Assembly: GCA_035610365.1 (NCBI GenBank)
Contig: CM069435.1
Location: 14,807,123-14,871,122 of the forward strand
DNA length: 64,000 bases
Source of the DNA: Aquatica leii
Lineage: Eukaryota; Arthropoda; Insecta; Coleoptera; Lampyridae
Direction: 5' to 3'
Both the position numbers and the translations under genes were made by a program. The notes under the pieces were generated by a model. That model was not told the origin of the DNA and did no database searches. It saw nothing but the letters and a program-made list of their open reading frames with translations. This document shows, piece after piece, positions 1 through 7,599 of the stretch; position 1 is the stretch's first letter; every line of letters starts with the position of its first letter.

Positions 1-1
1 A

Positions 2-2335
2 CATTTCTACAAGTATTTGTATGGACGAAAATTTTTACTGAGAACAGACCACGCCGCTTTAAAATGGCTTCTGCAGTTCCGTAACCCAGAAGGACAAGTG
101 GCAAGATGGATCGAGAGACTGCAAGAGTATGACTATGACACAGAACACCGTGCCGGAAGCAGTCATCGAAACGCTGATGCCTTGTCCAGAAGACCATGTC
201 CGGCGGACTGCAGCCATTGTTCGCGACTGGAAGAAAAAGTCGAATGTCTCCGGAGAACTGCTATGGTTGATGATGAGAGGGAACCTGAGCAGTTACGTCG
301 CGAACAAGAAGACGATCCTGAAATAAGACTACTCCTGGACTGGAAAGAAAGCGGCCGACGACCAACCTGGGAAGAAGTGAGTGCTTTGGGCAAAAATATC
401 AAAGCGTACTGGGCGCAGTGGGACTCCTTGATAGTAGAAGACGGTCTTCTTAAGCGATCCCTAGAAAGTGCCGAGGGCACGGGAAACAGACTACAGCTGG
501 TAGTGCCGAAGAGCAGGGTGACCGAAGTGTTGAAGCATCTCCACGATGGGACATCAGGAGGACACTTTGGCATTAAGAAGACGTTGGCTAAAGTGCGAGA
601 ACGATTCTACTGGATGAACTGCAAAGAGGACGTCATGAAATGGTGCCGTAAATGCATAGTCTGCGCTTCAGGAAATGGTCCAGCGAGAAAGCGCAAAGCA
701 CCCATGAAACAATACAACGTAGGAAGCCCTTTGGAAAGAGTAGCGATTGACATCGCAGGGCCGTTCCCAGAATCCAAATCGGGAAATAAATACATCCTGG
801 TGGCGATGGATTATTTCACGAAATGGACGGAGGCTTACGCCATATCCAATCAGGAAGCAGCTACAGTCGCAGACGTATTGGTAAAAGAGTTTTTCTGCCG
901 GTTTGGAGTTCCGTTGGAATTACACTCCGATCAAGGCCGCAATTTTGAGTCTGGGCTGTTTCAAGAAGTTTGCCGACTGTTAGGAATTAAAAAGACTAGG
1001 ACAACGCCTCTCCATCCTCAGTCTGATGGCATGGTTGAACGGATGAATCGAACAATGGGCAAGTACTTAGCCAAGGTAGTGTCCGAACATCAAAGAGACT
1101 GGGATCAGTACTTGCACCTCTTCTTAATGGCGTACCGATCATCCGTTCACGAAAGCACAGGCCAAACACCATCCTGTGTCATGCTCGGTCGTGAGATAAG
1201 ATTACCATGCGATCTTCAATTTGGGCGAAGACCGGAAGAAGAAGTTGCTGGAGAAGATTACGTCAGCAAGCTGGCCAAGAGGTTAGACGAAGTACATGAA
1301 GAGGTCCGTAAAAATACACAAATTGCCAGCGACAGGATGAAAACAAGATATGACGTCAAGGCGCAAAATGGTGGGTTTCAACCTGGCGATATGGTTTGGT
1401 TGTATAACCCTCAAAGGAGATGTGGTTTGTCGCCGAAGCTGCAAAGGCAATGGGAGGGCCCCTATGAAGTCGTGCAGCGTATTAACGACGTTATATACCG
1501 CATCCGAAAACCGCCCAGAGGCAAGCCAAAAGTGGTCCACGTCGATCGTCTAGCCCCGTTTGCTGGCGATAACCACAATCCGCAAGTTCAGGTCCGAACC
1601 AGAGTAATAAGTAGCAGAATCAGGAATCCAATCGAAGAAATGGAGTTCGAAAAGTTTATGAACTTATACGGAGGTTCTGGAAAAGCTAGGTTCGGAGTTA
1701 CCACCGAGGAACAACAAGACCTGTTCCAGACACAAAAAGATTACGCCATTGCACATTGCGTGAGCGAGGAGCTTGACATGTCCAAAGGGGTTGCAGTCGT
1801 GTTTAAAAAGAAGTTTGGACAGCTAGATGAATTACGAAGACAGCAACCGGCAGTCGGAAAGGTTTTAGGACTACGTGGTGACGGACGCTTCGTTTTCTAT
1901 CTGGTCACCAAGAAATACTCACGTGTCAAGCCGTTATACAAAGATCTGTGGCGAACATTATGGAGTCTCAAGAGACAAATGGAGTTCCATCATGTTAAGA
2001 AATTGGCAGTACCCAAGCTTGGTTGTGGCTTAGACCAACTGAATTGGAGGACAGTTCGAAACATGTTGGAGGTCGTCTTCCGAGGAACAGGCATTCAAGT
2101 GTTGGTCTGTAGTTACCAACCGAGGAGAGTATTGGGTCAGGAAAAGTCCATTGACTGTTACTTTTATGGTCAAAGAAGTTGCCGGAATAGAGGAAGCTGC
2201 CGCTATCGCCACGATCCCTTTTACCGGTGTCGCATCCAGTCTCCTGTTCTGGGACAGAACAGTCCTAAGAAGGGGGCAGTGAAACGTCCGAGAAATTACT
2301 TGCAAATGCAAGAGCCTTCTAGAACTGTTATCTAG
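2..2335 (+). CDS. Ty3/gypsy pol, partial: RNase H end, integrase, TARG1-like macrodomain, CCCH finger
   Basis: Open from the window edge to the stop at 2333-2335; the first in-window Met is at 17 but the true start is upstream. In order, residues numbered from that Met: RNase H tail and connection (1-60); integrase HHCC zinc domain (about 173-216, ending in C-R-K-C-I-V-C); catalytic core with D245, D305 and E341, the DDX35E spacing; GPY/F-type C-terminal motif (W-E-G-P-Y, about 485) ending L-A-P-F; then an extension absent from ordinary gypsy pol. The extension reads as a macrodomain (about 560-703) and a C-x7-C-x5-C-x3-H finger (713-733). The last codons run into the 3' LTR. Integrase would insert the cDNA. 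The macrodomain is expected by homology to remove ADP-ribose; its role in the element is unknown. Roughly 230 codons longer than a standard gypsy integrase tail. Confidence 0.92.
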   Translation, partial: HFYKYLYGRKFLLRTDHAALKWLLQFRNPEGQVARWIERLQEYDYDTEHRAGSSHRNADALSRRPCPADCSHCSRLEEKVECLRRTAMVDDEREPEQLRREQEDDPEIRLLLDWKESGRRPTWEEVSALGKNIKAYWAQWDSLIVEDGLLKRSLESAEGTGNRLQLVVPKSRVTEVLKHLHDGTSGGHFGIKKTLAKVRERFYWMNCKEDVMKWCRKCIVCASGNGPARKRKAPMKQYNVGSPLERVAIDIAGPFPESKSGNKYILVAMDYFTKWTEAYAISNQEAATVADVLVKEFFCRFGVPLELHSDQGRNFESGLFQEVCRLLGIKKTRTTPLHPQSDGMVERMNRTMGKYLAKVVSEHQRDWDQYLHLFLMAYRSSVHESTGQTPSCVMLGREIRLPCDLQFGRRPEEEVAGEDYVSKLAKRLDEVHEEVRKNTQIASDRMKTRYDVKAQNGGFQPGDMVWLYNPQRRCGLSPKLQRQWEGPYEVVQRINDVIYRIRKPPRGKPKVVHVDRLAPFAGDNHNPQVQVRTRVISSRIRNPIEEMEFEKFMNLYGGSGKARFGVTTEEQQDLFQTQKDYAIAHCVSEELDMSKGVAVVFKKKFGQLDELRRQQPAVGKVLGLRGDGRFVFYLVTKKYSRVKPLYKDLWRTLWSLKRQMEFHHVKKLAVPKLGCGLDQLNWRTVRNMLEVVFRGTGIQVLVCSYQPRRVLGQEKSIDCYFYGQRSCRNRGSCRYRHDPFYRCRIQSPVLGQNSPKKGAVKRPRNYLQMQEPSRTVI
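1690..2126 (+). other. macrodomain (TARG1/OARD1-like) at the C-terminus of pol
   Basis: The segment aligns by eye with the terminal ADP-ribose glycohydrolase OARD1/TARG1 along its whole length: A-H-C-V-S-E, then V-V-F-K-K-K-F-G, then F-Y-L-V-T-K-K, then G-C-G-L-D-x-L-x-W. TARG1 uses a lysine in the T-K-K motif and the aspartate of G-C-G-L-D for hydrolysis of ADP-ribose-glutamate esters, as I recall Lys84 and Asp125 in the human protein. Both residues are present here (T-K-K near 1911-1919; G-C-G-L-D near 2023-2037). Length (about 140 residues) matches a whole domain. It is encoded in one frame with the integrase without an intron, so it is part of the mobile element and not a neighbouring host gene. 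Confidence 0.85.
2146..2226 (+). other. CCCH zinc finger following the macrodomain
   Basis: Immediately after the macrodomain the frame encodes Cys-x7-Cys-x5-Cys-x3-His, the exact spacing of a CCCH (C3H1) RNA-binding finger. The equivalent stretch is intact in the copy at 43185-43250. In the copy at 7640-7720 (minus) the final His is replaced by Tyr. In proteins that combine CCCH fingers and macrodomains the finger usually binds RNA; an RNA-binding role here is inference. Confidence 0.75.
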
Positions 2336-2730
2336 TTTCTAGAAGATATAGCGAAAAGTGAGGAACGATCGAGAAGGTTTCGCCGATGTCTATAAAAGCC
2401 GAAGATGGAAATCGTAGGTGAGTTATTGTCGAAACGCGAATGCAGCTGTATTAAGAAGATTATCAAGTGAAAATAAATCGTTAGCACGTGTTTGTCTAAA
2501 TAAATAAATCGAGAATAATCGTGTATGTGCTAATTTGTGTAAACAAGTGTGAAATCCGAGGACGTTATCTTATCTTAAGTGATATAAATTATAGTGTAAG
2601 TGTTTTTATTAAATATTATTATTAGATTTATTTAGTTCGGTTAATTTAAAAGTGTATATATTTCTAGAATAAGTAAACGTAGTTTTAATCGTTTAAATAA
2701 ATTAGTTTTTAATAAATAAAGGACGTAACA
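2280..2730 (+). repeat. 3' LTR of gypsy copy 1
   Basis: 451 bp beginning TGAAACG and ending GTAACA, homologous along its length to the LTRs at 37313-37753 and 43307-43754. It holds a TATA-like TATAAAAG near 2391, expected to be the U3 promoter, and AT-rich poly(A)-signal-like AATAAA motifs near its 3' end. The pol stop codon lies inside the LTR at 2333-2335. Confidence 0.9.
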
Positions 2731-3300
2731 GCTCTTTCCTCGTGTTGTTTTTGAGTAACTTTGTTTTATATATAATTTGCTGCCTTTCAGTTTGTTAGTT
2801 GCTTTCAATATTTCCATCTTTTTTGCCATATTCTTTAGTTCAATTATAATTGGTCTAGCTTTTATTCCCTTTTGTTGTTCTTTAACACTTCTTATCTCCA
2901 TCACTTCTTCCTCTATTACTATTGGTATATTAATTTCCCTTACTACCGTCTTCACGTTCTCTTTTATCTACGTCTTACTTTCTTCTTCTGTTTGTTTTCT
3001 TTACTCCATGCATTACTATTTTCTTCTTCTTTATTTTTTGCTTCCATTCTCAATTTCTGTTGCTCTATTTTTGCTTTAAGTTGTTGGTTATCTATTTTTT
3101 TTAATCATTTTCTTTTATAACTTTTTGGATTTCTTCATGTAACGTTTCTATTTTTCTTTACATTCGTTCCTCTCTTCCGTCCATTTTATCTAATTTCTTG
3201 TTCATCTCTTCCAACATGTCCCACATCTTTTATTATTTCTTGCTCGCAACCTTCTATTTTCAGTTCTAGTACCAAAATATATTTCTTTCTTTCACAAATT
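2731..3300 (-). pseudogene. LINE ORF1 fragment (coiled coil plus nucleic-acid-binding core)
   Basis: Read on the minus strand this pyrimidine-rich stretch gives a Lys/Glu-rich coiled coil (M-N-K-K-L-D-K-M-D-G-R-E-E-R and following) and then a core containing R-P-I-I-I-E and L-K-G-S-K-L-Y-I. That pattern is typical of insect non-LTR ORF1 proteins, in which the core is an RRM-like fold binding the LINE RNA. The frame is interrupted by stops and shifts, and the distal end is cut by the gypsy LTR at 2730. No RT from the same element is visible nearby. The plus-strand ORF over the same DNA is an antisense shadow. Confidence 0.6.
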
Positions 3301-4400
3301 TTATTAAATGCGTTTCTGTTCTTTGTTTACTTCTCGATATATGTTAACGCCCCTCCTTTGCTTCTTTAACTCGCCTTGCACGTTCTTATCTTGAACCTAT
3401 CTAACACTTATTTAACGTTTTCCTCGGTTTACTAATTTACATAATATTTTTTAATGTTTTTTCATCCACAGCGTGCCCGCTTCGCTACTCAGTCCCTTTA
3501 CGCTTATTTACTCTCCACTTATTTGCGCGTATTTACGATTTATTTACTTCTAGCTAAACACACGTCCATTAACGAGAAGACCATCAGGTCCGGACAACTG
3601 ACGTTGATGTTTAGAAACTCAAATTTATTACGAAGAAAGTAATTTTGTGGTTATATAAAGTAAGTTACAAAAGAACCCTAACAACGTAAAAATGATGTGA
3701 TAAAAATTTAAATAAGTTGGCTGGGAAATACCGCATCGTTGAAGACATTTTTACTTTGAAATGTGTTTCACCAAACCACATTCTGAAATTGTAACAAATG
3801 GTTGAGAGATTTGGTTTGACAAGCAATTTGGAAAGAACACATAGAAGAAAATAGACAAACTTGATACTCGACGTTTTAACTTTATGATAAGCACCGAAAT
3901 ATTTTTTTTATATATAAAAGAAAACAAAAAGCCTATAGTGTTTAGAAAGCTTAGCGTGAAAGTATAGTTTAAGAAAAAACCGTGTTAACTATTTATGTAC
4001 TAAGGACGCTATTGCGATGATTACGCCTTTAGTTACTATTTTACTAAATATACAACTATATTTTGTAAGTAGTATTTTTGAAAAATACATAGTTTGACGC
4101 TTAATTATCTATTTGACAAATTGATATTATACAATCACAATGTGCAAGAATTTAGATTGAATGCAATAATCATCGTCATCAAAGTAACGAATAATTCATC
4201 GACATAAATACTGTGAGAAAAGACCTTAAACTAATTCATTCAGGAACTACACATCCCTAATATGGTTATCTTAAAGAGAAAAATAAACAACAAACCTACT
4301 AAAAACCAACATTTCTATTGAATACGCTATAGAAATATTCGGTTTAGAGTTTGTTAAACAATTAAAAGAAAATTGGCAACATTGCCTAGATGGCGACATT
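3301..4400. other. intergenic, no gene recognised
   Basis: AT-rich sequence with short scattered ORFs only. The stretch 3440-3640 is somewhat pyrimidine-rich and could be LINE 5' sequence, but I cannot support that. No RNA gene or clear repeat seen. Confidence 0.5.
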
Positions 4401-4407
4401 GTAGTCA

Positions 4408-4440
4408 TATATAAATGCGGTTCACCATTTTTCTTCCTCA
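4408..4440 (+). promoter_or_regulatory. TATA box and 5'-TOP-like pyrimidine initiator of the snoRNA host gene
   Basis: TATATAAA at 4408-4415 is followed about 20-25 bases later by a pyrimidine tract (TTTTTCTTCCTC, about 4429-4439). Initiation at a C within such a tract is the hallmark of TOP transcripts, the class to which snoRNA host genes and ribosomal protein genes belong. The exact start site is inferred. Confidence 0.6.
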
Positions 4441-4716
4441 TTTCCATGCTTTATGTTATTGTGTAAATGGTGAGTTTTTTAAGTTTATCTTCAACAATTT
4501 TCTTATAATAAACAATTACATTGAGTATTAATAAAATAGAGAAATATAATAAACGGGTATTTATAAAAAAAATAAATTTTCGTTAATGCCTTTTTTTTGT
4601 AACCGTTACACGTTTTATCTTTGAATATCTTTTGATATTTCAATCATCAGTGTATTTTGCTCACGTGTTATCAATACTTAGTTGTTAATACATCCTTTAA
4701 TTATTTTATTTACGTA

Positions 4717-4782
4717 CAATATGATGATTTCTTGTCTCGTTCGTATGAGAAACCAATGATTCTATCAATCGAACCTGAATTC
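4717..4782 (+). ncRNA. C/D-box snoRNA candidate, U30-like (host intron 1)
   Basis: C box ATGATGA at 4721-4727, D box CTGA at 4775-4778, about 65 nt, ending about 60 nt before the 3' splice site. The stretch GTCTCGTTCGT (4734-4744) is an 11-nt antisense to the conserved 18S segment ACGAACGAGAC and is followed directly by ATGA as a degenerate D' box. The fifth base upstream of D' (T4740) pairs with the same adenosine that human U30/SNORD30 targets (18S A1383), from memory of that RNA. Confidence 0.75.
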
Positions 4783-4920
4783 CACCTTTGCTTGTTCTAA
4801 CGCATGTGATTACACTCGATTCTGATTTATTTTTATTGTTGTAGATGGTTACTGCACGAATAAATTCTGCCTGTTCGTTAACAACTGGTGAGTCACTAAT
4901 TTTAATATATTTTATTTCGT

Positions 4921-4988
4921 CAGAATGATGATTTGACGATGGTCTTCTGAGTACTTACATGGAGAAGTATACACCGTTTCTGATTTAT
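4921..4988 (+). ncRNA. C/D-box snoRNA candidate, orphan guide (host intron 2)
   Basis: C box ATGATGA at 4925-4931, D' CTGA at 4947-4950, D box CTGA at 4980-4983, about 65 nt. I could not match the guide stretches upstream of D' or D to rRNA from memory, so the target is unknown. The overlapping 90-codon ORF at 4959-5231 crosses splice sites and is rejected as a gene. Confidence 0.62.
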
Positions 4989-5303
4989 CATAATATGAAT
5001 ATCGTTGCAACATTTCTACAATTTTATATTTATCGTATGTTTGTTTTAGATCCAGTGGATATATTTTCCATCGGGTACTTCAGCAACCATTGGGCCAAAG
5101 GTGAGCTTATGTTTTTAATGTTAATTGGCAATTTATTTAATGTCTACGTTACGACTACAACAAATTGGGTGTTTTTACTTATTTTAATTGCGTATATTTT
5201 ATTACAGATTCTGCTCTTGATCGTTATTTGAAATGCAAAACTGGAATTTTGTGAAAGAACTTGGTAAGTTTTTGTAACAAAACTGCTTTTTGGTCACATG
5301 TTA

Positions 5304-5377
5304 AAAATATGATGATAATAATTACCGTATGAATATTATGATCTTAACTAAAGGCTGTTGATTTATTACTGATTTTT
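5304..5377 (+). ncRNA. C/D-box snoRNA candidate, orphan guide (host intron 4)
   Basis: C box ATGATGA at 5309-5315 and D box CTGA at 5369-5372, in an intron of 177 nt. The D-proximal guide region ends TGATTTATTA; no rRNA match recognised. Confidence 0.6.
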
Positions 5378-5527
5378 GCTAAGCTTTTATAAATTTGAAC
5401 TTGTTTCGAACTGTATTCTAATTAAAACATTTATTTGTAGTGAAATTAAGGAGACGAATCAAACTGAGACTTCAACCTAAATGAATGTGTATAATGTAAG
5501 TTTCTTAAAAGTATTCTTTTTATAATT

Positions 5528-5600
5528 TTAAAATGATGATTTCACTATTTAGACAAGCATATGTCTGAATTATTTTTGTTGATACTTCTTTCTGAAAAAT
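5528..5600 (+). ncRNA. C/D-box snoRNA, U27 orthologue (host intron 5)
   Basis: C box ATGATGA at 5533-5539, D' CTGA at 5565-5568, D box CTGA at 5592-5595. ATTTT before the C box can pair with AAAAT after the D box to form the terminal stem. The D' guide AGACAAGCATATG (5551-5563) is a 13-nt antisense to the 5' end of 18S rRNA (CATATGCTTGTCT). By the box+5 rule T5560 selects the adenosine in CATA, equivalent to human 18S A27, the target of U27/SNORD27. That RNA carries nearly the same guide. Confidence 0.87.
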
Positions 5601-5738
5601 AATCTATAAATACAATTAAGTTACAAAAATGTTCTTGGTCTGAATGTTTTTTTCTTTTGTAGGGACGAATCCAAACAGTTGTCATACAGAGGCTTGAGTA
5701 AAGGTACCTACTAATTTTTTTTTATCTTATTTTTATAT

Positions 5739-5800
5739 TATTAATGATGAATTGTTATCCCTGTCTTACATAATCTTGGGGAAAAATATCACTGATCCTT
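5739..5800 (+). ncRNA. C/D-box snoRNA candidate, LSU rRNA guide (host intron 6)
   Basis: C box ATGATGA at 5744-5750, D box CTGA at 5792-5795. GTTATCCCTGT at 5754-5764 is antisense (11 nt) to a conserved large-subunit rRNA stretch that I recall as ACAGGGAUAAC, followed by a degenerate D' (CTTA). At about 60 nt it is short for the class. Confidence 0.62.
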
Positions 5801-5950
5801 TTTGTTTTTTAAACTTATTTAATTTCTTTTTTGTTGCGATACTAATTTTAATACTATTATTTCAGATTTCAAATCTTTGAAATTTCATTGAACCATATGT
5901 GGAAATATTGAAGCAGGTAATTATCTCTGTTACTTTCAGCAACCATTTCA

Positions 5951-6022
5951 AAGATAACTGATGATCCAATTATACGCTATTATGATTATTTAGTGAAATT
6001 AAACTTGCCCTCTCTGAAATTT
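5951..6022 (+). ncRNA. C/D-box snoRNA candidate, 18S guide (host intron 7)
   Basis: C-box-like TGATGA at 5959-5964 (preceded by C where a purine is expected), D box CTGA at 6014-6017. ACTTGCCCTC (6003-6012) just upstream of D is a 10-nt antisense to the 18S segment GAGGGCAAGT near the 530 loop. Its C box is the weakest of the set. Confidence 0.52.
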
Positions 6023-6259
6023 TTGCTAATTATTTTAAGTAAAATTTTTTTTTCTATGTTTACTAATGGTTTGTTCTGTTAGGTTTTTTGCCTCACAGTG
6101 GAGTGTAAACTTGAAACGAAGTTCTGAATTTTGAAACTGCAGTAGGTGTCGTTTTGGTGTTGGCAAAATAAGAAATATAAAATCATGGTATTTAAATGAA
6201 TAAATTATTATGAAGCGTAATTGTTAATAAAGTTTAGATGTTTGTATATTTTGTTGCAT

Positions 6260-7165
6260 TAATGAACTAATAATAAATTTACAAACTAATGTACTCTGTT
6301 TTTGATGCTACTGCAATTTGTAATATACTTTTTCCTTTTAGAAAGTGAGTTATTAAAGAGCAGTCATAATAGATGTTTCTAACTATTTTTAAAACTTCAT
6401 GGGACTCCCTAAGTCCGTATCACAGCATAAACAGCAGAGCAACTCTCGGTCGGCACCTTTGAAGTGTGAAATTTAAAATTGTTGACCTTATAGACTCCAT
6501 TCGGGTATAAAAATCAAAGAACGTATACGTGTCGGGTCCGGCTTAATTTTTTTTCAAAGCAGTTCTTTGGTTACATTATCAAACTACAATTCAAAAAATG
6601 TGGTGATACCAAAATTTTAACATCACAATGGATAACTTAATAGTATATTAAAACACAAGTTACAGAATGAACGCGCTTCAAGCACGAGACCGGGTTTCAT
6701 CCACGAGCCGCGCAGCGGCGAGTTTATGAAGCGGTCGAGTGATTGAAACGTATTCTATGACGTGTGCTTTATACTATTTTCTCTATTTCGATACAATATT
6801 TAATATTTTTCGTATAATTTTAATTTTTAAAACAACATTGGGAAATTTAAACTTAATTTTTTGGTAAGATTAAATTGGCATATTGGTACCAAATCATTGT
6901 TCAAAATACGCAATTCACTCGAGTAATTTATACCGAAATTTTTTAATATAATTACTTATAACACAAAAAAATTTGGTGGAATCAATTCAAGTAAAGTAAA
7001 GAATAGGATATAATTGTTATTAAATAGCTAATACTAACCGACACAGATTTATAGTAGTAAATAATAAAAAATCATAAGAATCATTTACTTAATTTCGCGG
7101 GATATAAACTTCTCCACTAAAATGGCGTGTGCGCAAGAAAATGCGCCAATCCTTCCCGCTATTGA
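6260..7165. other. intergenic, no gene recognised
   Basis: AT-rich with a small GC-rich island near 6670-6750. No ORF over 60 codons with family resemblance and no RNA gene seen. The tail from about 7080 abuts the diverged gypsy LTR of copy 2. Confidence 0.5.
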
Positions 7166-7169
7166 GAAT

Positions 7170-7587
7170 TACCGGAAATTTATTTAAACTACTAAAAATA
7201 TTTCTACTTATACTAAAATATGTACACTTTTAAATTAACCGAACTAATTAAATCTAATAATATTTAATAAAAACACAGTATAATTTATATATAGCGCTAT
7301 CACTGGCACGAAGATAAGATAAAGTCACACACTTGTTTACGTTAAAGTCACGTACCAGATTATTTATCTCACACGCGTTAACGACTTATTTATTTAGACT
7401 TGAATAATCTTCTTAACACTGCTGTCTTCGCATTATGGACACTGACTGACGAACTGACCTACGATTTGTTTGTTCAGTGTTTATAGATTGTGACAAAACG
7501 TTCCCGTATGTTCTGCATCCTTCGGTGAACGTTCTAGAAAACCTCGCGAAGGCTCTCGAAGTTGCGAATAACTTCTCGAACGTTTCA
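7170..7587 (-). repeat. 3' LTR of gypsy copy 2 (diverged subfamily)
   Basis: The minus-strand LTR start TGAAACG lies at 7587; homology to other family LTRs runs to about 7170, where the expected terminal CAACA cannot be found. Blocks such as ACTACTAAAAATAT and CGCTATCAC are shared with the solo LTR at 35223-35637 and not with the other LTR of this same element. Confidence 0.75.
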
Positions 7588-7599
7588 CTGCCTCCTTCT

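Larger units (their letters stand above)
1..2730 (+). mobile_element. Ty3/gypsy LTR retrotransposon, copy 1 (5' end outside window), macrodomain family
   Basis: The right-hand part of an LTR retrotransposon. The window opens inside the RNase H region of pol, continues through integrase and an unusual C-terminal extension, and ends in a 3' LTR at 2280-2730. The same family is present at 7170-13750 (minus) and 37313-43754 (plus), which allows the boundaries to be read by comparison. It lies against LINE ORF1 debris starting at 2731, so it probably inserted into that LINE. Of the three copies this one has the only unbroken integrase to C-terminus frame. Gag, protease and RT lie outside the window, so it cannot be said whether the element is complete. 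Confidence 0.93.
4434..6255 (+). ncRNA. multi-exon snoRNA host gene (UHG/SNHG1-like), apparently non-coding
   Basis: Eight short exons can be read from consensus splice sites: about 4434-4469, 4845-4887, 5050-5100, 5208-5263, 5441-5495, 5663-5703, 5866-5916 and 6083 to about 6250, with AATAAA at 6236-6241. Introns start GTGAGT, GTGAGC, GTAAGT, GTACCT or GTAATT and end in TAG or CAG. The internal exons are only 41-56 nt and the spliced product has no long ORF, while six of seven introns carry a C/D-box snoRNA candidate; intron 3 (107 nt) carries none. This is the inside-out organisation of mammalian UHG and Drosophila dUhg genes, where the introns are the functional part. The presence of U27- and U30-like guides, which share the mammalian U22 host gene, strengthens the call. 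Transcription start and 3' end are approximate. Confidence 0.82.

Noticed and set aside
163-573. Minus-strand 136-codon ORF (repeated at 41398-41808)
   Set aside because: Antisense shadow of the gypsy pol region, repeated because the element is.
2777-3120. Plus-strand Phe/Ser/Leu-rich ORFs
   Set aside because: Antisense of the lysine/glutamate-rich LINE ORF1 coiled coil.
4959-5231. 90-codon hydrophobic ORF in the snoRNA host locus
   Set aside because: It spans an intronic snoRNA, two splice sites and exon 3; composition is just AT-rich DNA.
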